Shown here piece by piece: positions 16,364 through 25,985 of a stretch of DNA of 64,000 nt. Source of the stretch: Ectopseudomonas chengduensis (GTDB lineage Bacteria > Pseudomonadota > Gammaproteobacteria > Pseudomonadales > Pseudomonadaceae); assembly GCF_900102635.1 (NCBI RefSeq), contig NZ_FMZQ01000005.1:62001-126000 (forward strand). The letters are read 5' to 3'. Every line of letters begins with the position of its first letter. Positions within the stretch are counted from its first letter, which is position 1. A model generated the notes under the pieces. It worked only from the letters and a program-made list of their open reading frames with translations, made no database searches and had not been told where the DNA came from. Made by a program: the position numbers and the translations under genes.

Positions 16364-18004
16364 CTAGCGCGGATACAGCGGCGGCAGCGCGCTGCTTTCC
16401 TGCGGCGCTGCGCTTGGCTCCTGTGCGGTGGGCAGGTTGCGAATCGCCTTCCACAGCTCCTCGCCTTGCCATTGCTGGCCAACTTCGCTGTACAGCGCGC
16501 CGTTGAGACCGTCCAGGGCGTCCGACAGCGGCACGTAGCGTGCGGCCATATCGGCGAGGGTTTCCGGTTGTTGGCGAGCCCAGGCGTCGAGTGCATGACG
16601 AGTGGCCTGGGCATCGCCGGCCTGGCAGGCACGCTTGATGTCGTCGAGTAGTGTGCGCGGGCTCGGGCCACTCTGCGCCGCGCGCTGGATCGCCGGTTGC
16701 CGGCGGGCATGCCACCACAAGCCGAAGCCGAGCAGCGTGGTCAAACTCAGCACTGCGCAGGCCAACTGCCAGGGCCACAGTTCCGGCCCCTCGATCACCT
16801 GGGTCGTTACCATCGGCGTATTGGGTTGTTCATCGTTCTGCAGTTGCGGGTTTTCCGCGACCTGCAGCGTACGGGCGGAGAGGGTGGTGCGCTCCAGCGT
16901 GTCGGTCTGGGTGTTCCACCACAGCACTTCCAGGGGCGGCAGATCGAAACTGCCGCTGCGATTGGGTACCAGCGCCTCGCGTTCTTCGCGGGTACCGATG
17001 ATGCCCGTTTCGCTCTTCTGGTCGCTCATTTGCGGCTGATCCGGGTAGCGACGCAGGCCGTCGACCTGGGTTGCCGGCAATGGCGGCAGCTGGGCGCTGG
17101 AAAGGCCATCGACCTTGAGAATCAGGCGGCGGGTCAGGGAATCGCCAACCTGGCTCTGCTCCGGTTGCGGGTTCCAGGTTTCCGCCAGGCCCAGGGCACG
17201 CGCCGGTAGCCAGGGCGCGTCAGCCGGGTAATCGGTCGGCTTGGGTTTGACCTGCAGCGGAATGTCCGGTGATTTGACCCGCGAGACCTTGCCGGTGCGG
17301 GGGCCAAAGGGCAGGAAATCATTGCTGCGCGAGCGGTCGACCAGGGTGGCGCTGAAGGTCTGGCCCGGGATCACCAGTTGTCCGCTGCGCTGCGGGTAGA
17401 TGGCGTATTGCAGCTCGATCACGCCGTGCAGCACGCCGCCGATGCTCTTCTCGTAGGTGCGTGGTTCGCCCAGTTGCTCGACCCGCGCATCCGCTATGCG
17501 CAGGGGCGTCAGGCTGCTGTCGTCGTACATGGACACCGAGTGGTAGATGCGCAGGGTCAGCACGGCCTGGGCCTGAACGTAGACGTTGTCCTGATCGAGG
17601 CTGGCATCGATGAATACCGGTGCCAGCTGTTCGCCGTTGCCGGCGCTGACGGCTGCCTCGACATTCAGCGTGATCGGCAGGGTTTCGGCGTCTTCCAGGC
17701 GGATCGCCGGGATCGTCACCTCGCCGTTGCGGCGTGGCTGCAGGGTCAGGATCCAGCGAGTGCTGGCGCGTGGTGTATCGCCGATGCTGCTCAAGCGATT
17801 GACCTGGCGGCTGCCAAGCACCTCGAAGTCTTTATCCAGCGGGCTCAGGTCGGGTCGGCCGAAGCGGGTCGGGTCGGTCGACTCCAGCGTCAGCACCACG
17901 GTTTCGCCCTCGCTCAGGCGAGTGCGGTCGACGCTGGCGAAAAAGGCTTCTGCATGGGCCTGCCCCGCGAGCAGTAGAAGAAGCAGGAAGACCAGACGCT
18001 TCAT
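16364..18004 (-). CDS. BatD family protein
   Basis: Protein of 546 residues with a signal peptide (MKRLVFLLLLLLAGQAHA). A large periplasmic region of beta-rich Ig-like repeats (about 20-410) is followed by one membrane helix (about 416-436, LWPWQLACAVLSLTTLLGFG) and a cytoplasmic tail. This is the BatD (Bacteroides aerotolerance) architecture. It is the last gene of the moxR operon and overlaps the BatB/C gene by 4 bp. MoxR/Bat systems are thought to link an AAA+ ATPase to VWA proteins for envelope-complex maturation or stress tolerance; the client in Pseudomonas is unknown. Confidence 0.9.
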   Translation of the reverse strand: MKRLVFLLLLLLAGQAHAEAFFASVDRTRLSEGETVVLTLESTDPTRFGRPDLSPLDKDFEVLGSRQVNRLSSIGDTPRASTRWILTLQPRRNGEVTIPAIRLEDAETLPITLNVEAAVSAGNGEQLAPVFIDASLDQDNVYVQAQAVLTLRIYHSVSMYDDSSLTPLRIADARVEQLGEPRTYEKSIGGVLHGVIELQYAIYPQRSGQLVIPGQTFSATLVDRSRSNDFLPFGPRTGKVSRVKSPDIPLQVKPKPTDYPADAPWLPARALGLAETWNPQPEQSQVGDSLTRRLILKVDGLSSAQLPPLPATQVDGLRRYPDQPQMSDQKSETGIIGTREEREALVPNRSGSFDLPPLEVLWWNTQTDTLERTTLSARTLQVAENPQLQNDEQPNTPMVTTQVIEGPELWPWQLACAVLSLTTLLGFGLWWHARRQPAIQRAAQSGPSPRTLLDDIKRACQAGDAQATRHALDAWARQQPETLADMAARYVPLSDALDGLNGALYSEVGQQWQGEELWKAIRNLPTAQEPSAAPQESSALPPLYPR

Positions 18005-19758
18005 TGATTCGAGTCCTGACGCTGTTGCTGTTCGTACCAGAATTTGCGCCGCAGCAGTTCGGCCGGGTCATCCGGGATCTGCCGCAGCCATTGTTCCAGC
18101 GCTTGCCGGCGTTCTGCCGCCGTGCCCAGATCGGCTTCCGTGCGGGGTGGCGCAACGGGCTCGGCGTCGCTCGGGAGTTCACTGCTGGTACTGGGCTGGG
18201 TGTCTTCCCCGGCGCCATTGGCGCTGCCCTGTGTTTCGCTGCGCTCACTGTTCTCGCCCGTGCTGCCAGGCTTGGCGGGTTGTGCGGTGTTGCTCTCGGC
18301 AGGCTGACCGGCCGAAGACTCACTGGCCTCCGGCTGCTCGTTGGCGGGTTCCTGCTGCTCGTCCGAATCGCCACTGCCTGACTGCTGCTGATTCTCGCGC
18401 TGGCGCAGCGCTTCTTCTACCAGGGCTTTGTTGTGCTGCGCTGCCGCCAGCTCCGGCTGGCGTTCCAGGGCTTGCTCGTAGGCGTCGAGCGCCGCCTCCA
18501 GTTCGCCGGCCTTGGCCAGGGCATTGCCGCGATTGTAATGATCGGCTGCGCTGTCGCCCTTGGCGAAACGTTCTGCGGCGGCGGCATAATCCTCGGCCTC
18601 ATAGAGTGCCTTGCCTTGCCACTGCGGATCGACGAAGCGTTGCGCGGCCTCGGCCGGGCGTTGCGCCTGAAGCAGGCGCTGGCCCTGCTGATCGGGGCGC
18701 AGCCAGAGATCGTCGAGTTCGAAGGCATGACTGCTCTGTGGCGGCAGCATCAGCAGCAGTGGCAGGCAGAACAGCCAGCCGCGACGTCCGGCGCAGGCGG
18801 CGAGCAACAGCAGCGGCAGCAGTAGCCAGTAGCCCTGGTCGATATGGCTGTCGAGCTGTGTCGGCTCACCCGCTGCGCGCATGGCCTGCGGGCCGTCGAG
18901 CAGGCCCAGGCGACGCAGGTCCTCGTCGTCCAGGCGGCTCGCTGCGTAGCGGCCGTTATGGGCTTCAGCGGTTTCACGCAGGCCGCGCGCATCGAGGCGC
19001 GGAATCAGGATGGCGCCGCGCGAATCCTTGAGGAAGCTGCCGTCTTCCTGCACCACCGGCGCGCCTTCGCGACTGCCCACGCCGAGGATCAGCAGGGGTA
19101 CCGAGCGCTTTTGCAGCGCTTGCTGGATGCCGCTGCGCTCCTCTTCATCGAGGGCGCTGGTAATCAGCAGCAGGCGACCCTGGCCAAGTTGCGCCTGGTC
19201 GAGCAGCTGCAGTGCACGGGCCACGGCCAGATCGGCGCGACGCCCCGGCTCCGGCATCAGCGAGGGTTTCAGCGCTTCGAGCAGGTTGCGGCTGGTGGCC
19301 AGGTCATCGGACAGCGGCACCAGGCTGTGTGCGCTGCCGGCGTAAACGATGATCGCCGTCTGCGCATCGCGACGCGCTTCGAGCAGATCGAGCAGCTTGC
19401 GCCGGGTCTGTTCCAGGCGGTTGGGGCGACCGTCGGTGGCGAGCATCTGCGGCGTCAGTTCGAGCAGCACCACCAACGGATCGGCAGGCTTCTGGTTGCT
19501 CTGCTCAACGCGCTGCCAGCTGGGGCCGAGCAGCGCCAGTATGGCCAGCAGCCAGGCCAGGCCGAGTGCCAGCCAGGGCAGCTTGCTGGAGCGGCCGCTG
19601 CCACCCTTGAGCAGCGCCTGATGGAAGGCCGCCGGCAACAGGAGTTGCCAGCGCCCGCTCTGGCGCTCGCGATGCCACAGGCGCCAGAGCAGCCAGGCCA
19701 ACACAGGCACTGCCAGCAGCCATAATGGGCGCAGCCATTCCGGCCAGAGTAGGCTCAT
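18001..19758 (-). CDS. BatB/BatC fusion: VWA domain plus TPR protein
   Basis: Protein of 585 residues starting MSLLWPEWLRPLWLLAVPVL. An in-frame ATG 36 bp upstream lies inside batA, and the start at 19758 gives the usual 4-bp overlap. Order: two N-terminal helices (8-28, 62-79), a VWA domain (about 94-290), two helices (311-338), TPR repeats (about 373-455) and a low-complexity tail rich in Ser, Glu, Gln and Ala (455-545). The MIDAS metal site expected as DxSxS reads E-L-T-P-Q at 100-104, so this VWA domain has probably lost metal binding. The TPR half corresponds to BatC, which is a separate protein in some bacteria. Confidence 0.9.
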   Translation of the reverse strand: MSLLWPEWLRPLWLLAVPVLAWLLWRLWHRERQSGRWQLLLPAAFHQALLKGGSGRSSKLPWLALGLAWLLAILALLGPSWQRVEQSNQKPADPLVVLLELTPQMLATDGRPNRLEQTRRKLLDLLEARRDAQTAIIVYAGSAHSLVPLSDDLATSRNLLEALKPSLMPEPGRRADLAVARALQLLDQAQLGQGRLLLITSALDEEERSGIQQALQKRSVPLLILGVGSREGAPVVQEDGSFLKDSRGAILIPRLDARGLRETAEAHNGRYAASRLDDEDLRRLGLLDGPQAMRAAGEPTQLDSHIDQGYWLLLPLLLLAACAGRRGWLFCLPLLLMLPPQSSHAFELDDLWLRPDQQGQRLLQAQRPAEAAQRFVDPQWQGKALYEAEDYAAAAERFAKGDSAADHYNRGNALAKAGELEAALDAYEQALERQPELAAAQHNKALVEEALRQRENQQQSGSGDSDEQQEPANEQPEASESSAGQPAESNTAQPAKPGSTGENSERSETQGSANGAGEDTQPSTSSELPSDAEPVAPPRTEADLGTAAERRQALEQWLRQIPDDPAELLRRKFWYEQQQRQDSNQ

Positions 19759-20759
19759 GTACGCCTCCGCAGCCGCTGTAGCAGGTCGGGCCACAGTACC
19801 TGACCGACCAGCAGCAGCGAGCCCAGTAGCGCCAGCGCCAGCGGCCAGGGATAGAGGGCCAGGGCCGGGCGGGCGAGGGTAGGTTGCTGGGCGACCGGTT
19901 CGAGGCGGTCGAGGGTCAGTTCGATCTGCTCCAGATCGGCCTGATTGCGTGCACGGAAATACTCACCGCCAGTGACGTCGGTGATCGCGCGCAGGCTGGT
20001 TTCGTCCAGATCCAGGGCGCTGAAGCCGAAGCTGCCGAATGCACTGCTTTGCTGCGGATCGGCGCCGATGCCGATGGCATAGATGCGTACGCCTTCATCG
20101 GCGGCCAGTTGCGCGGCGACCATCGGATCGATCTCGCCGCCGTTGTTGGCGCCGTCGGTGATCAGCACCAGCACGCGGCTCTGCGTCGGGCGCTGGCGCA
20201 GGCGCTTGACCGCCAGGCCGATGGCATCGCCGATGGCGGTGTTCTTGCCGGCGATGCCGATCATGGCTTCGTCCAGCCAGGTGCGCACCGTGTGACGGTC
20301 GAAGGTCAGCGGTGCCTGCAGATAGGCCTGGCTGCCGAACAGGATCAGGCCGACCCGATCGCCACGGCGGCCTTCGATGAAATCGCCGAGCAGGCGCTTG
20401 ACCAGTTCCAGGCGGCTGACGGGCTCGTCGTCCCACTGCATGTCGGCGTAATCCATGGAGCCGGAGACATCCACCGCCAGCAGCAGGTCGCGGCCGCTGG
20501 CCGGCAGCGGCAGCGGTTCGCCGACCCACTGCGGCCGTGCGGCGGCGCACAGCAGCAGAAACCAGAGCAGTGCCAGCGGTGCTTGTTGGCGCCAGCTGGG
20601 CAGGGCGGCGCGGGCGCGGCGCCCGCTCAGGGCCTGCAATTCGTCGAGAAAGCCGACACGCAGCGCCGCATCGCCGCTGTCGGCTGGAGGCAGCAGCAGG
20701 CGCAGCAGCCAGGGCAGCGGCGCGAGCAGAAAGACCCAGAGCCAGGCGAACTCAAACAT
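19755..20759 (-). CDS. BatA-like VWA domain membrane protein
   Basis: Protein of 334 residues. Two N-terminal helices (about 3-24 and 60-74) and one C-terminal helix (about 305-325) flank a VWA domain exposed on the periplasmic or cytoplasmic face. The MIDAS motif is intact, DVSGS at 97-101, with the later threonine and aspartate loops in place (ITDGANNGG), so divalent metal binding is expected. It overlaps both neighbours by a few bases and is encoded between the DUF4381 and BatB/C genes. The intact MIDAS here against the degenerate one in BatB suggests that only BatA binds a ligand through metal. Confidence 0.92.
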   Translation of the reverse strand: MFEFAWLWVFLLAPLPWLLRLLLPPADSGDAALRVGFLDELQALSGRRARAALPSWRQQAPLALLWFLLLCAAARPQWVGEPLPLPASGRDLLLAVDVSGSMDYADMQWDDEPVSRLELVKRLLGDFIEGRRGDRVGLILFGSQAYLQAPLTFDRHTVRTWLDEAMIGIAGKNTAIGDAIGLAVKRLRQRPTQSRVLVLITDGANNGGEIDPMVAAQLAADEGVRIYAIGIGADPQQSSAFGSFGFSALDLDETSLRAITDVTGGEYFRARNQADLEQIELTLDRLEPVAQQPTLARPALALYPWPLALALLGSLLLVGQVLWPDLLQRLRRRT

Positions 20760-21246
20760 GCTTGCGAATCCAGATGGCGATGGCCTGATCGAGCTCCACG
20801 ATGGCCTTGTCGCTCAGCGTGCACTGCGGCCTGTAGCCGCCATCGACGAGGATCATCCAGCGGGTCAGGCCCGCCGCCGGGCAGCGGTTGTCGAGAAACG
20901 CCAGCCAGGCGCGGCTGCTCAGGGTGTGGCTGGCACTCTCTGGATAGCGTTCGCGGCACAGGCGCTTGAGCAGGGCGTTGAGCTGCTGCAGCCAGGGGCC
21001 AGCCGGAGCACCGTCATAGGGTTTGCTCAAGCGTGCCAGCTCATCGAGCGCGGCCTGACGCAGTGGGTCGAGTGTTTGCTCAGCAGCCACCTTGGGCGTA
21101 CGTCGGCGCCAGTTGCGTAGCAAACGCCACAGTGCCCAGCCGAGCACTGGCAGCAGCACGGCCAGCACCCACCAACCCGGAGCCGGCGGCCACCAGAGTA
21201 TGGGAGGCGGGTCGATCAGCGGCTGCAACTGGTCGATGGGGTTCAT
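20752..21246 (-). CDS. DUF4381 family membrane protein
   Basis: Protein of 164 residues with one strong membrane helix (about 25-45, GWWVLAVLLPVLGWALWRLL) after a Pro/Trp-rich N-terminus (PPPILWWPPAPGWW). The remainder is a cytoplasmic helical domain (KPYDGAPAGPWLQQLNALLKRLCRERYP). It overlaps BatA by 8 bp and the DUF58 gene by 4 bp. DUF4381 is a standard member of the MoxR-Bat operon in gammaproteobacteria, and no separate activity is known to me. Confidence 0.88.
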   Translation of the reverse strand: MNPIDQLQPLIDPPPILWWPPAPGWWVLAVLLPVLGWALWRLLRNWRRRTPKVAAEQTLDPLRQAALDELARLSKPYDGAPAGPWLQQLNALLKRLCRERYPESASHTLSSRAWLAFLDNRCPAAGLTRWMILVDGGYRPQCTLSDKAIVELDQAIAIWIRKHV

Positions 21247-22190
21247 AGCGACTTTCTCGAATGCAGGGCGCTGAGTTGCTCCTGCAATTGCTCGACCAGT
21301 TCGAACTGGGTGCTCAGCGGCAGCAGCGGTACGCCGAGCTTCTGCGCCAGACGCTGCCAGCGTGCTTCACGGGCCTGAGCCTGGGTGCGGTAGGCCTGGC
21401 GCAGGTCACCATTGTGGCTGTCGAGCTCCAGCTGAGCGCCGTTCTGGGTAAAGCGCAGCAGGCCGGCAGCCGGCAGGGCGTGATCGAGCGGGTCGGACAG
21501 CGGCAGCAGTAACAGATCGGTGTGGCGCGCGAGCAGTGTCAGCTGCTGTTCGGCGTTATCGCTGAGGGCGCGTTCGTCGCACAGCACGATCACCAGGCTG
21601 CCTGGGCGCAGCACCTCGCGGGCGCGGCGCAGGGCCAGGCCGAAGTTGTCGCGGCCCGTGTTGGCCTGGCTCTCCGGGCCGAGCGCCTGGTTGGCACGGG
21701 CCAGCAGATTGAGCAGTTGCAGCAGGCTCTGCTTGCTGCGCCGTGGTTTGACTTCGTGATGCTCGTTGTCGGCGAACACCAGGCCGCCGATGCGGTCGTT
21801 ATGCCCCAGCGCAGCCCAGCCGATCAGCGCTGCAGCACGCGCGGCCAGCACCGACTTGAAGCACTGGCCGGAGCCGAAGAACAGGCGCTGGCTCTGCTCG
21901 GCGATGATGAAGATGGGACGTTCGCGCTCTTCGTGGAACAGCTTGGTGTGCGGCTCCTGGGTGCGTGCGGTGACGCGCCAGTCAATGGTGCGCACGTCGT
22001 CGCCCGGCTGATAAACGCGCACCTGGTCGAAGTCCACGCCGCGACCGCGCAGCTTGGAGTGGTGCAGGCCGATCAGCGGGCTGCGCCGAGCCGGTGTGGA
22101 GAACAGCGGCACTTCATGCACCTTGTGGCGCATGTCGATCAGCTCGCCGAGGGCGATATGGATGCCGGGTTGGCTGGCCGGGGTTTGCAT
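21243..22190 (-). CDS. DUF58 domain protein
   Basis: Protein of 315 residues from the ATG at 22190 (MQTPASQPGIHIALGELIDM). A longer frame reaches into the family A repeat (MHPGYGLKP) and was rejected because those codons are the repeat itself. The DUF58 core is evident in the run HHSKLRGRGVDFDQVRVYQP and then GDDVRTIDWRVTARTQEP, followed by a degenerate VWA-like fold. No membrane helix is seen. It acts with the MoxR ATPase encoded just upstream. Confidence 0.9.
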   Translation of the reverse strand: MQTPASQPGIHIALGELIDMRHKVHEVPLFSTPARRSPLIGLHHSKLRGRGVDFDQVRVYQPGDDVRTIDWRVTARTQEPHTKLFHEERERPIFIIAEQSQRLFFGSGQCFKSVLAARAAALIGWAALGHNDRIGGLVFADNEHHEVKPRRSKQSLLQLLNLLARANQALGPESQANTGRDNFGLALRRAREVLRPGSLVIVLCDERALSDNAEQQLTLLARHTDLLLLPLSDPLDHALPAAGLLRFTQNGAQLELDSHNGDLRQAYRTQAQAREARWQRLAQKLGVPLLPLSTQFELVEQLQEQLSALHSRKSL

Positions 22191-22201
22191 GGGCTTCAGC
22201 C

Positions 22202-22262
22202 CGTAGCCCGGATGCAATCCGGGGAGGCAGCGTGATCAGCCCGGAATTGCATCCGGGCTACG
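22202..22262. repeat. REP-like palindromic repeat, family A
   Basis: GTAGCCCGGATGCAATCCGG and GGAATTGCATCCGGGCTACG form a hairpin pair between the moxR and DUF58 genes inside the operon. It may attenuate or stabilise the operon mRNA at this point. Confidence 0.75.
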
Positions 22263-22290
22263 TGGGACAGGCGCATGGGGCGCGGCTGCA

Positions 22291-23250
<960 letters not shown>

Positions 23251-23444
23251 CGTCGGGCTCTTCTGGCGGATGGGCGGGGCTTTTACTGCCGCGCGTGCAG
23301 ACCGCCGACTTTAATGCATTTGCGGCTTCGGCCGCTATGTGTGGCGCGGGTCATGAACAGTCTGGCAACAGAAATGCGAGGGATGTCGCCAGCGCTGAAA
23401 TGACCCGCCGTCGACGAGGGCGGGTCATGCAGCCAGGTGCGACG

Positions 23445-24374
23445 CTATTGCCACTGCGCCAGGAGCCGGCGCTGGGTGAGCAGGGCGCTGTCCTGCGTGG
23501 TGGGAGCAAGCTGTATGGTCTGCCCCGGCAGGCATTGCGCCAGCCGAGCCACGGCCTGTGGCGTCAGCGCGCCGAGACGCGGGTAGCCACCGATGGTCTG
23601 GCGGTCGTTGAGCAGGATGATCGGTTGGCCATCCGGTGGCACCTGCACGGCGCCCAGCGGGATGCCTTCGGAGATCATCGAACTGCGCTGGCATTGCAGC
23701 TGCGGGCCGTTGAGACGAATGCCCATGCGGTCGGCGCGCTGATCGATCAGCCATTGGCTGTTGAAGGCGTCGAACAGGCTCTGTCCGCGAAAATCGCCAA
23801 TTTGCGCACCCAACACCAACTGCAGGCGCGGCACATCCTGATACTCGGGAATGCACTCGTTGGGCATCTGCCGCGTTTCATTGGCGTTGCCGCTCCAGCC
23901 CAGAGCATCGCCGACAGCGATGGCGCGGCCATCGCCCTGCAGGCCACCAAGGCCTTCACGTAGCATGCTGGCGCAACTGCCCAGCACCAGCGGCGCCTGG
24001 AATCCACCTGGCGCTGCGAGATAGGCGCGCGCGCCCTGGCGCGGCTGGGCGAAGCTCAGACGCTGGCCCTGGCGCACCTCGAAGCTGCGCCAGGGCGCCA
24101 GCGGCTGCTCGTCCAGACGCGCGCCGAGGTCGGCACCGGTCAGCGCCAGTGTGGCGTCACGGCGGCATTCGAACTCGGCGTTGCCCAGGGTGATCTCCAC
24201 CACAGCGGCAGTCAGCGGGTTGCCCAGCAGCCAGTTGGCCCAGCGATGGGCAACCCAGTCCAGCGCGCCGCACTGGGTCACGCCGAGGTGACGCACGCCG
24301 AAACGGCCAGCATCCTGCAGTTGAATGAAAGGGCTGCTGCGCAATACGCGCAGGCCGCCATCGATAGCGCTCAT
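23445..24374 (-). CDS. pxpC: 5-oxoprolinase subunit PxpC (KipA/AHS2 family)
   Basis: Protein of 309 residues, one of three subunits of the bacterial ATP-dependent 5-oxoprolinase, which opens 5-oxoproline to L-glutamate. The biotin-carboxylase-like AHS2 signatures are visible: IQLQDAGRFGVRHLGVTQCG near residues 16-36, and RMGIRLNGP with SEGIPLGAVQVPPDGQPIIL later. The start overlaps the pxpB stop by 4 bp, so the subunits are made in a fixed ratio. Earlier annotations call the family KipA, antikinase or allophanate hydrolase subunit 2. Confidence 0.93.
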   Translation of the reverse strand: MSAIDGGLRVLRSSPFIQLQDAGRFGVRHLGVTQCGALDWVAHRWANWLLGNPLTAAVVEITLGNAEFECRRDATLALTGADLGARLDEQPLAPWRSFEVRQGQRLSFAQPRQGARAYLAAPGGFQAPLVLGSCASMLREGLGGLQGDGRAIAVGDALGWSGNANETRQMPNECIPEYQDVPRLQLVLGAQIGDFRGQSLFDAFNSQWLIDQRADRMGIRLNGPQLQCQRSSMISEGIPLGAVQVPPDGQPIILLNDRQTIGGYPRLGALTPQAVARLAQCLPGQTIQLAPTTQDSALLTQRRLLAQWQ

Positions 24375-25084
24375 TGGCTGGCCTCCAGCGGGCTGTCGTC
24401 ACCGCCCAGGCGGATGAATTCGGCGCGCTCGATGGGCACGAAACACACCCGATCACCGGGTTGCAGCAGGCTGTAGCCTTCGATGTCGCTGCCGAACAGG
24501 CGGCTCGGCGTGCGCCCGATCAGGTTCCAGCCGCCAGGCGAAACCACCGGGTAGGCGGCCGTCTGTCGTTCGGCGATGCCGACGCTGCCGGCGGCGATGC
24601 GCTTGCGCGGCGTGCTCAGGCGCGGCGCGGCGAGGATTTCCTCGACCAGCCCCATGAAGGCGAAGCCGGGCGCGAAACCCAGGGCGAATACCTGATAGGC
24701 ATGGCCGCTGTGCCGGGCGATCACCTCCGCCTCACTGAGCCCGCTGCGCCGCGCCAGCAGTTGCAGCTCCGGGCCGACGCTGCGGTCGTACCAGGTGGGC
24801 AGCTGGTGTTCGCGACCGCCTTGCACATCGGCAGGCTGCAAGCCATCGAGTGCTTCGGCGACCTTCGTGCGCGCCTGCTCGCTGTCGAGCTGGCACAGGT
24901 CGTAGTGCAGCAACAGCGTGGTGTAAGAGGGCACCAGGTCGATCAGTGCGCCGCCGAACGCTGCCTGCAGGCGCGTACGCGCTGCCAGCATCCATGGCAT
25001 GTTGGCTTCATCGATATGCTCGAACAGGCGCAGGATCAGGCTGTCGATGCCGGCGACTTCCAGCCGGGCGTTGGGCGCCTTCAT
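24371..25084 (-). CDS. pxpB: 5-oxoprolinase subunit PxpB (KipI/AHS1 family)
   Basis: Protein of 237 residues with the AHS1 pattern: an N-terminal [12 protein letters not shown] segment (about 53-64), the central [20 protein letters not shown] block, and [14 protein letters not shown] with the later [21 protein letters not shown]. It forms the PxpB-PxpC part of 5-oxoprolinase and couples ATP hydrolysis to ring opening. It overlaps both pxpC and pxpA by 4 bp. Confidence 0.93.
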   Translation of the reverse strand: MKAPNARLEVAGIDSLILRLFEHIDEANMPWMLAARTRLQAAFGGALIDLVPSYTTLLLHYDLCQLDSEQARTKVAEALDGLQPADVQGGREHQLPTWYDRSVGPELQLLARRSGLSEAEVIARHSGHAYQVFALGFAPGFAFMGLVEEILAAPRLSTPRKRIAAGSVGIAERQTAAYPVVSPGGWNLIGRTPSRLFGSDIEGYSLLQPGDRVCFVPIERAEFIRLGGDDSPLEASQ

Positions 25085-25833
25085 GCCTGAACCAGGCTAT
25101 CGAAAGCCTGGCGGATGCGCTGCACGGCTGCCACCGAACTGGCGTTGTCGCCATGCACGCACAGGGTCTGCGCCGCCAGGGGCAGTGCGCTGCCGTCGCT
25201 GGCCTGCAGGGCCTCGCCACGGGCCAGGGTCAGCGCCTGGCTGACGATCACTTCGCTGTCGTGATGCACGGCACCCGGCAGGCTGCGGCTGACCAGGAAA
25301 CCGGCGGCATCGTAGGCGCGGTCGGCGAAGGCTTCGAACCACAGGGTCAGGCCGAATTCGTCGCCCAGCGCCTGGGCTGCGCTGTTGTCGCGGGTGCACA
25401 TGAGCATCAGCGGCAGCTGGCGGTCGTACTTGGCCACGGCGCTCATCACCGCACGCAGGGTGGCGGGCTTGCGCATCATGTCCTGATACAGCGCGCCGTG
25501 AGGCTTGACGTAGCTGACACGGGTGCCCTGGCTGCGGCAGATGCCTTCCAGCGCACCGATCTGGTAGAGCATCAGGTCTTCGACTTCCTGCGGCGTGCAG
25601 TCCATCGAGCGGCGGCCGAAGCCGACCAGGTCCTGATAGGCGGTGTGCGCGCCGATACGGACATCGTGGGCCACGGCCAGGGCCACGGTCTTGCGCATCA
25701 CGCTGGGGTCGGAGGCATGGAAGCCGCAGGCGATGTTGGCGCAGTCGATATAGGGCATGACCTCGGCGTCCAGGCCCATGGTCCAGGCGCCGAAGCTTTC
25801 GCCGATGTCACAGTTCAGAAGCAGGTCGTTCAC
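25081..25833 (-). CDS. pxpA: 5-oxoprolinase subunit PxpA (LamB/YcsF family)
   Basis: Protein of 250 residues. The start is a GTG at 25833 ([17 protein letters not shown]), preceded by TGAGGAGCTCCCGC, an excellent ribosome-binding site; a longer frame from an ATG at 25902 would add about 23 residues not seen in the family. Conserved LamB/YcsF features include [38 protein letters not shown] and [11 protein letters not shown]. With PxpB and PxpC it hydrolyses 5-oxoproline to glutamate. First gene of the pxpABC operon; its promoter region carries the shared TTTCC/GTTGGAC module at 25938-25973. Confidence 0.94.
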   Translation of the reverse strand: MNDLLLNCDIGESFGAWTMGLDAEVMPYIDCANIACGFHASDPSVMRKTVALAVAHDVRIGAHTAYQDLVGFGRRSMDCTPQEVEDLMLYQIGALEGICRSQGTRVSYVKPHGALYQDMMRKPATLRAVMSAVAKYDRQLPLMLMCTRDNSAAQALGDEFGLTLWFEAFADRAYDAAGFLVSRSLPGAVHHDSEVIVSQALTLARGEALQASDGSALPLAAQTLCVHGDNASSVAAVQRIRQAFDSLVQA

Positions 25834-25937
25834 GCGGGAGCTCCTCAGGCAGGCAGCCGGTAAGCCGGTGCTGGCGCGGCTTGCGACGGCCGTAGCCGTC
25901 ATCCATGGCTGTCATTTTTCAACGGCCTGCCGGAGGC

Positions 25938-25973
25938 GTCCAACTAATTAAAGCGTGCGCCCGATATAGGAAA
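25938..25973 (-). promoter_or_regulatory. Shared promoter module upstream of pxpA
   Basis: On the minus strand, TTTCCTAT is followed 24 bp after TTTCC by GTTGGAC. The same arrangement lies upstream of the OprD-family porin gene (29360-29396, gap 25) and the TRAP binding-protein gene (30539-30574, gap 24). TTGGAC could serve as a -35 element, with TTTCC as part of an activator site. The LysR regulator encoded at 29505 is the obvious candidate activator. Confidence 0.55.
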
Positions 25974-25985
25974 AGTCGATGAGGC

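Noticed and set aside
21243..22217. Longer start (MHPGYGLKP...) for the DUF58 protein
   Set aside because: Those codons come from the family A palindromic repeat; the ATG at 22190 fits the family better.
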